Source of the DNA: JBBRGK01 sp036741355 | GTDB lineage: Bacteria > Chloroflexota > Dehalococcoidia > CAUJGQ01 | Assembly (NCBI GenBank): GCA_036741355.1 | Contig: DAINSK010000001.1 | Location: 211,657 to 275,656, forward strand | DNA: 64,000 nt | Direction of reading: 5' to 3' | Part shown: positions 61,324 through 64,000 of the stretch, one piece after another | Layout of the letters: each line of letters opens with the position of its first letter | How positions within the stretch are numbered: position 1 is the first letter of the stretch | Program-made: the position numbers and the translations under genes | Notes under the pieces: model-generated | Database searches by the model: none | Told to the model about the DNA's origin: nothing | The model's input: the letters and a program-made list of their open reading frames with translations, nothing else

Positions 61324-61541
61324 GAACGGCCTCCGGAAATGGGTACTTAATGAATCAACTTTAGCAACATTCTCCAAAGTGTACGAACAACCGCCGGGCC
61401 TGTCAATGGCGCCGTCGCTCCCGATGCGAGCCGCGAACGCGGTCCGCGGGGTCACGTTTGAATTAACTTATGTGGTTCTCAGGACGTGCTCAAACAACAC
61501 TCATATCCGGCTGCTGTACTGGCTGGGGACGGCTGAAAACC

Positions 61542-62114
61542 ATGCACGAATCCGTGTTTATCGCCGCACTACTATTCTTCACAGGCATGTGCTTGCCGCT
61601 GCCCTCCCCGCTTGGCATAGCAATGGCGCTCTGGGCACTTCGAATGGGCGTACCCCTGCCGGCGCTGCTTGGTCTCTATGTGGCGCAGGATATGCTCACA
61701 TTCACCGCGATCGGACGGCTGATGCCCCAGGCTAGGCGACGTATCGGTGCCCGCGTGAATTGGTCCCGCTTCGTTCCAGTACGCATACGGCGGCCACTTG
61801 TCCTGCATGTTCGCCCGGCGACCAGCCAGTCGGGACTCTTTGCGGTGGCTCTGGCCAGCTTCTATGCCGCGGCAGCCCTCGCAACGCTCCGCGACGCGGC
61901 TCCATTCCGCTCTGCCGCGATCGTGATCACGACGGACGTCGTCAAGTACGTCAATGGAATCGCCATCGCTCTCGGTGCGACCGTGTTGCTCCCGTCGAGC
62001 CCCTATACGATCGCCATCGCGTCGTTTACAGGGTTAGCGGTCGTCCCCGGAATGCGTCTAATGCAGAGTCTTCGCCGGCCGGCGCTCGCGGTCGCCCGCG
62101 TATCCTACCGCTAG
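61542..62114 (+). CDS. integral membrane protein, hypothetical
   Basis: 190 aa from the ATG at 61542. Five to six membrane helices (VFIAALLFFTGMCLPLPSPLG, ALLGLYVAQDMLTFTAIG, GLFAVALASFYAAAALATL, AIALGATVLLPSSPYTIAIA) and a basic central loop (RRRIGARVNWSRFVPVRIRR). No family confidently recognised; topology resembles small VTT-like or sulfur/transport proteins. It overlaps the next minus-strand gene's stop by 4 bp. Confidence 0.6.
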   Translation: MHESVFIAALLFFTGMCLPLPSPLGIAMALWALRMGVPLPALLGLYVAQDMLTFTAIGRLMPQARRRIGARVNWSRFVPVRIRRPLVLHVRPATSQSGLFAVALASFYAAAALATLRDAAPFRSAAIVITTDVVKYVNGIAIALGATVLLPSSPYTIAIASFTGLAVVPGMRLMQSLRRPALAVARVSYR

Positions 62115-63373
62115 CGATTCGCACCGGCCTCGAGCGCGGCTCGATCCTCGTCGGCAAAGGCGAACCAGACGCCGCGTGACATCAGGCATCGGTCTTCGGT
62201 CAGTAGCGTCTCCATCCATGCCAGGCGCTGCCTTCGCGCGGCCGCGTTTTCGGAATCGGCGCGGAGCACCACCTGCAGCAGCTCCAGGCCCTCGGCGCGC
62301 ATTCCCTGTTGCCAGAGAGCATCGGCCCGTTTGAGGATCGCGGCATCGTCACCAACCAGCCGCCGCAGCTCAGTGGCCACGATGTCGCGGCGGTGTGGAA
62401 ATAGATCCGCCGGGTCGCCGTCGTACCACCCCGTGTAACCGCGCTGGATCTCCATCACGGCAAACTCCACGCGCGAGTAGACCTGGCGCAAGTAGGGGCT
62501 GTCTTCCAGCTCAGGCGGCAGATGGATCTCGTTGATCATTTGCGCCGCGGTCTCCCCCTCGTTTAGGCGGCGAACTACCTCGTCGTGAAGGTAGCGCAGG
62601 GCGCGGATCGTATCGTCCAGGCACTGCCGGGCGTCAGCTCCGCGCACGAGGCCCATGCCGTGTCCCGGCGCCACCGCCTCCGGTTGCAGATCGCGAATTC
62701 GCTCCAGAGTCTCGTACCAACCGCGACAATATCTCGGCACTTTATACGGATTGCCAAGGTTGGGCAGCGAGCTGATCAGGAAGTCGCCCGCGAACACGAC
62801 GCGGGCGTCCGGCACCCAGACCACGGTTGCATCGTCCGTTTCGCCACGACCGTGGAACAGTTCGATGCGCCGGCCGGGCGTGAGCGCCATCGCGTCCCAG
62901 TAGGTCACGTCCGGGTAGCGGTATTTGACGTCGCGAACCTCCGCTTGCGGCGGCAAATGGAACTGGACGCGGTTGGTGCGGCGAATGTGAGGCTGCAGTA
63001 TTTCGTACTTCGACAGCCGCTCGGGGACCAGTGCATGCGCCACGACCTGCGTCTCGGCAGTGCTAATTTCTGCAAATCGCGCCTCGTTGAAGACGTGGTC
63101 CTCGTGCCCGTGCGTGTAGACGACGTAGCGGACCGGCTTGTTCGTTGTGCTGCGCATCGCCGCGACCACGTCGGGGCGGTTGAAGCCCGCATCGACCATC
63201 ACCACGCCCTCGGGCGTGTCGATCCAAGCAGAATTGCTGCCGGCGGCCATCCAGTGCACGCCGGGAGCGACCTCGACCGGTTTGAAGTCGGCCGCGAAGT
63301 GGAGCGATTCGCCGATGCCTCTCAACGTCGCTGGGTCGGGCAGCCTCTTGAAGTGCGCAGGCTGATAGTTCAC
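62111..63373 (-). CDS. MBL-fold hydrolase with alkyl-sulfatase-type dimerisation domain
   Basis: 420 aa from the GTG at 63373, preceded by GGAGG. The metal site VVYTHGHEDHVFNEARF is followed by GRGETDDATVVWVPDARVVFAGDFLISSLPN and APGHGMGLVRGADAR. After residue ~260 an alpha-helical domain resembles alkyl-sulfatase dimerisation modules (YLHDEVVRRLNEGETAAQM; VEFAVMEIQRGYTGWYDGDP). Such enzymes cleave alkyl or aryl sulfate esters. No sulfatase substrate evidence beyond the fold. Confidence 0.84.
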   Translation of the reverse strand: MNYQPAHFKRLPDPATLRGIGESLHFAADFKPVEVAPGVHWMAAGSNSAWIDTPEGVVMVDAGFNRPDVVAAMRSTTNKPVRYVVYTHGHEDHVFNEARFAEISTAETQVVAHALVPERLSKYEILQPHIRRTNRVQFHLPPQAEVRDVKYRYPDVTYWDAMALTPGRRIELFHGRGETDDATVVWVPDARVVFAGDFLISSLPNLGNPYKVPRYCRGWYETLERIRDLQPEAVAPGHGMGLVRGADARQCLDDTIRALRYLHDEVVRRLNEGETAAQMINEIHLPPELEDSPYLRQVYSRVEFAVMEIQRGYTGWYDGDPADLFPHRRDIVATELRRLVGDDAAILKRADALWQQGMRAEGLELLQVVLRADSENAAARRQRLAWMETLLTEDRCLMSRGVWFAFADEDRAALEAGANR

Positions 63374-63504
63374 GGCAGGGCCTCCCAATTGCTGTTGGTT
63401 CGTGCCAACGGTACCCCATCTCGGATGCCGCGCCCACGAGTGCTTCTCGTGACAGTCAGTAAGGAGCCAGTGACAGCGGCGCCGCCTTGTGATATCTAAC
63501 CTTT

Positions 63505-64000
63505 ATGCGCATTATCGACACGCTGGTTGCAGGCAAGCCCTCATTTTCGCTGGAGTTCTTCCCGCCGAAGACGCCCGCCGGCTGGCGCGGGCTGTGGCGC
63601 ACGATCGCCGAGCTGTGCGAGTTCGAGCCGCGCTTTGTCTCGGTCACGTATGGCGCCGGCGGTTCCGAGCGTGGCCGCACGATTGAAGCGGTCACGCAGA
63701 TAAAACGCGAGTACGGCATCGAGGCGATGGCGCACCTCACCTGCGCTGGCCACTCACGTGCGGAACTGGGCGACGTGCTGGAGCAGTTTCGCGCGGGCGG
63801 TATCGAGAACGTGATTGCATTGCGAGGCGACCCACCAAAGGGGACCGACGAATTCGTGACTCGTGCGGACGGCTGCGCCCACGCCAGCGAACTGTTGCAG
63901 CTCATCCGCGATCAAGGCTTCGACTTTTGCCTGGCAGCGGCGGCCTACCCCGAGATGCACCCCGAAAGCCAAGACCGCGCCACCGATCTCGCGCACCTGC
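63505..64000 (+). CDS. metF: 5,10-methylenetetrahydrofolate reductase, N-terminal part (runs off right edge)
   Basis: The first 165 codons, from ATG 63505 (MRIIDTLVAGKPSFSLEFFPPK). MetF signatures: SLEFFPPKT with the catalytic Glu, FVSVTYGAGGSERGRT, MAHLTCAGHSRAEL, IALRGDPPKG and FCLAAAAYPEMHPES, which bind FAD and folate. It reduces CH2-THF to CH3-THF for methionine synthesis. No stop occurs before the window ends. Confidence 0.95.
   Translation, partial: MRIIDTLVAGKPSFSLEFFPPKTPAGWRGLWRTIAELCEFEPRFVSVTYGAGGSERGRTIEAVTQIKREYGIEAMAHLTCAGHSRAELGDVLEQFRAGGIENVIALRGDPPKGTDEFVTRADGCAHASELLQLIRDQGFDFCLAAAAYPEMHPESQDRATDLAHL

Overview
The window reads as a chromosomal segment of a high-GC bacterium, most likely an uncultured member of the Chloroflexota (Thermomicrobia-like). 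This is inferred from gene content, not from a marker tree. The clues are a Tat-exported protein with about 90 cysteines, Tat-lipoprotein solute-binding proteins, a split b6/IV-type cytochrome bc operon, an ispD-ispF-cysE-cysS cluster, and many GTG/TTG starts with strong GGAGG sites. I see no rRNA, tRNA or CRISPR array.

Left part (1-12 kb). A D-2-hydroxyacid dehydrogenase runs off the left edge. Then come two small hypothetical genes, a BtuF-like cobalamin-binding protein, a secreted five-Asp-box sialidase, the cysteine-rich Tat protein and an enoyl-CoA hydratase/isomerase. A peptide-type ABC system follows: a binding protein on the plus strand, converging on two permeases on the minus strand, with no ATPase. 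It is bracketed by two copies of an Eis-like GNAT acetyltransferase gene. One copy is internally deleted, the other frameshifted, and they share a 202-bp near-identical core.

Accessory redox and fermentation block (12.9-29.2 kb). Intact genes are an orphan NuoF-like flavoprotein, a YeaO-type DUF488 protein, a cytochrome b561-molybdopterin oxidoreductase fusion, a universal stress protein, an acetolactate-synthase-type TPP enzyme, an orphan SdhC, an MFS transporter, and the acetate kinase-phosphoketolase pair that makes and uses acetyl phosphate. Among them lie several broken genes: a flavodoxin, a hemerythrin, an aldehyde dehydrogenase, and a thioredoxin reductase with an in-frame TAG and no stop of its own.

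Right part (29.4-64 kb) is mostly intact core metabolism. It holds YchF; a bc-complex operon (44-aa membrane peptide, cytochrome b6, subunit IV, Rieske, and a cytochrome c fused to two cupredoxin domains); a polyprenol-phosphate glycosyltransferase; lipoyl synthase; a PAP2 enzyme; a second universal stress protein; a glycosyltransferase-deacetylase fusion; ispD-ispF-cysE-cysS; two overlapping genes for disordered proteins; an MBL hydrolase; a YgjP-type peptidase; a TolB-like propeller lipoprotein; tandem paralogous lipoproteins; a DUF983 protein; a LarA-domain protein; a broken antitoxin-like gene; a GH15 enzyme; a PPOX protein; a large membrane protein; a phosphotransferase; a SWIM zinc-finger protein; ThpR; HemD with a siroheme nitrite/sulfite reductase; another MBL hydrolase; and MetF, which runs off the right edge.

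Interspersed hairpin repeats occur at 43.93 and 58.55 kb (same family, opposite orientation) and at 38.55 kb. The best original leads are the gene-conversion signature in the Eis-like pair, the cluster of disrupted genes at 12.9-23.3 kb, and the cytochrome c-double cupredoxin subunit of the bc operon.
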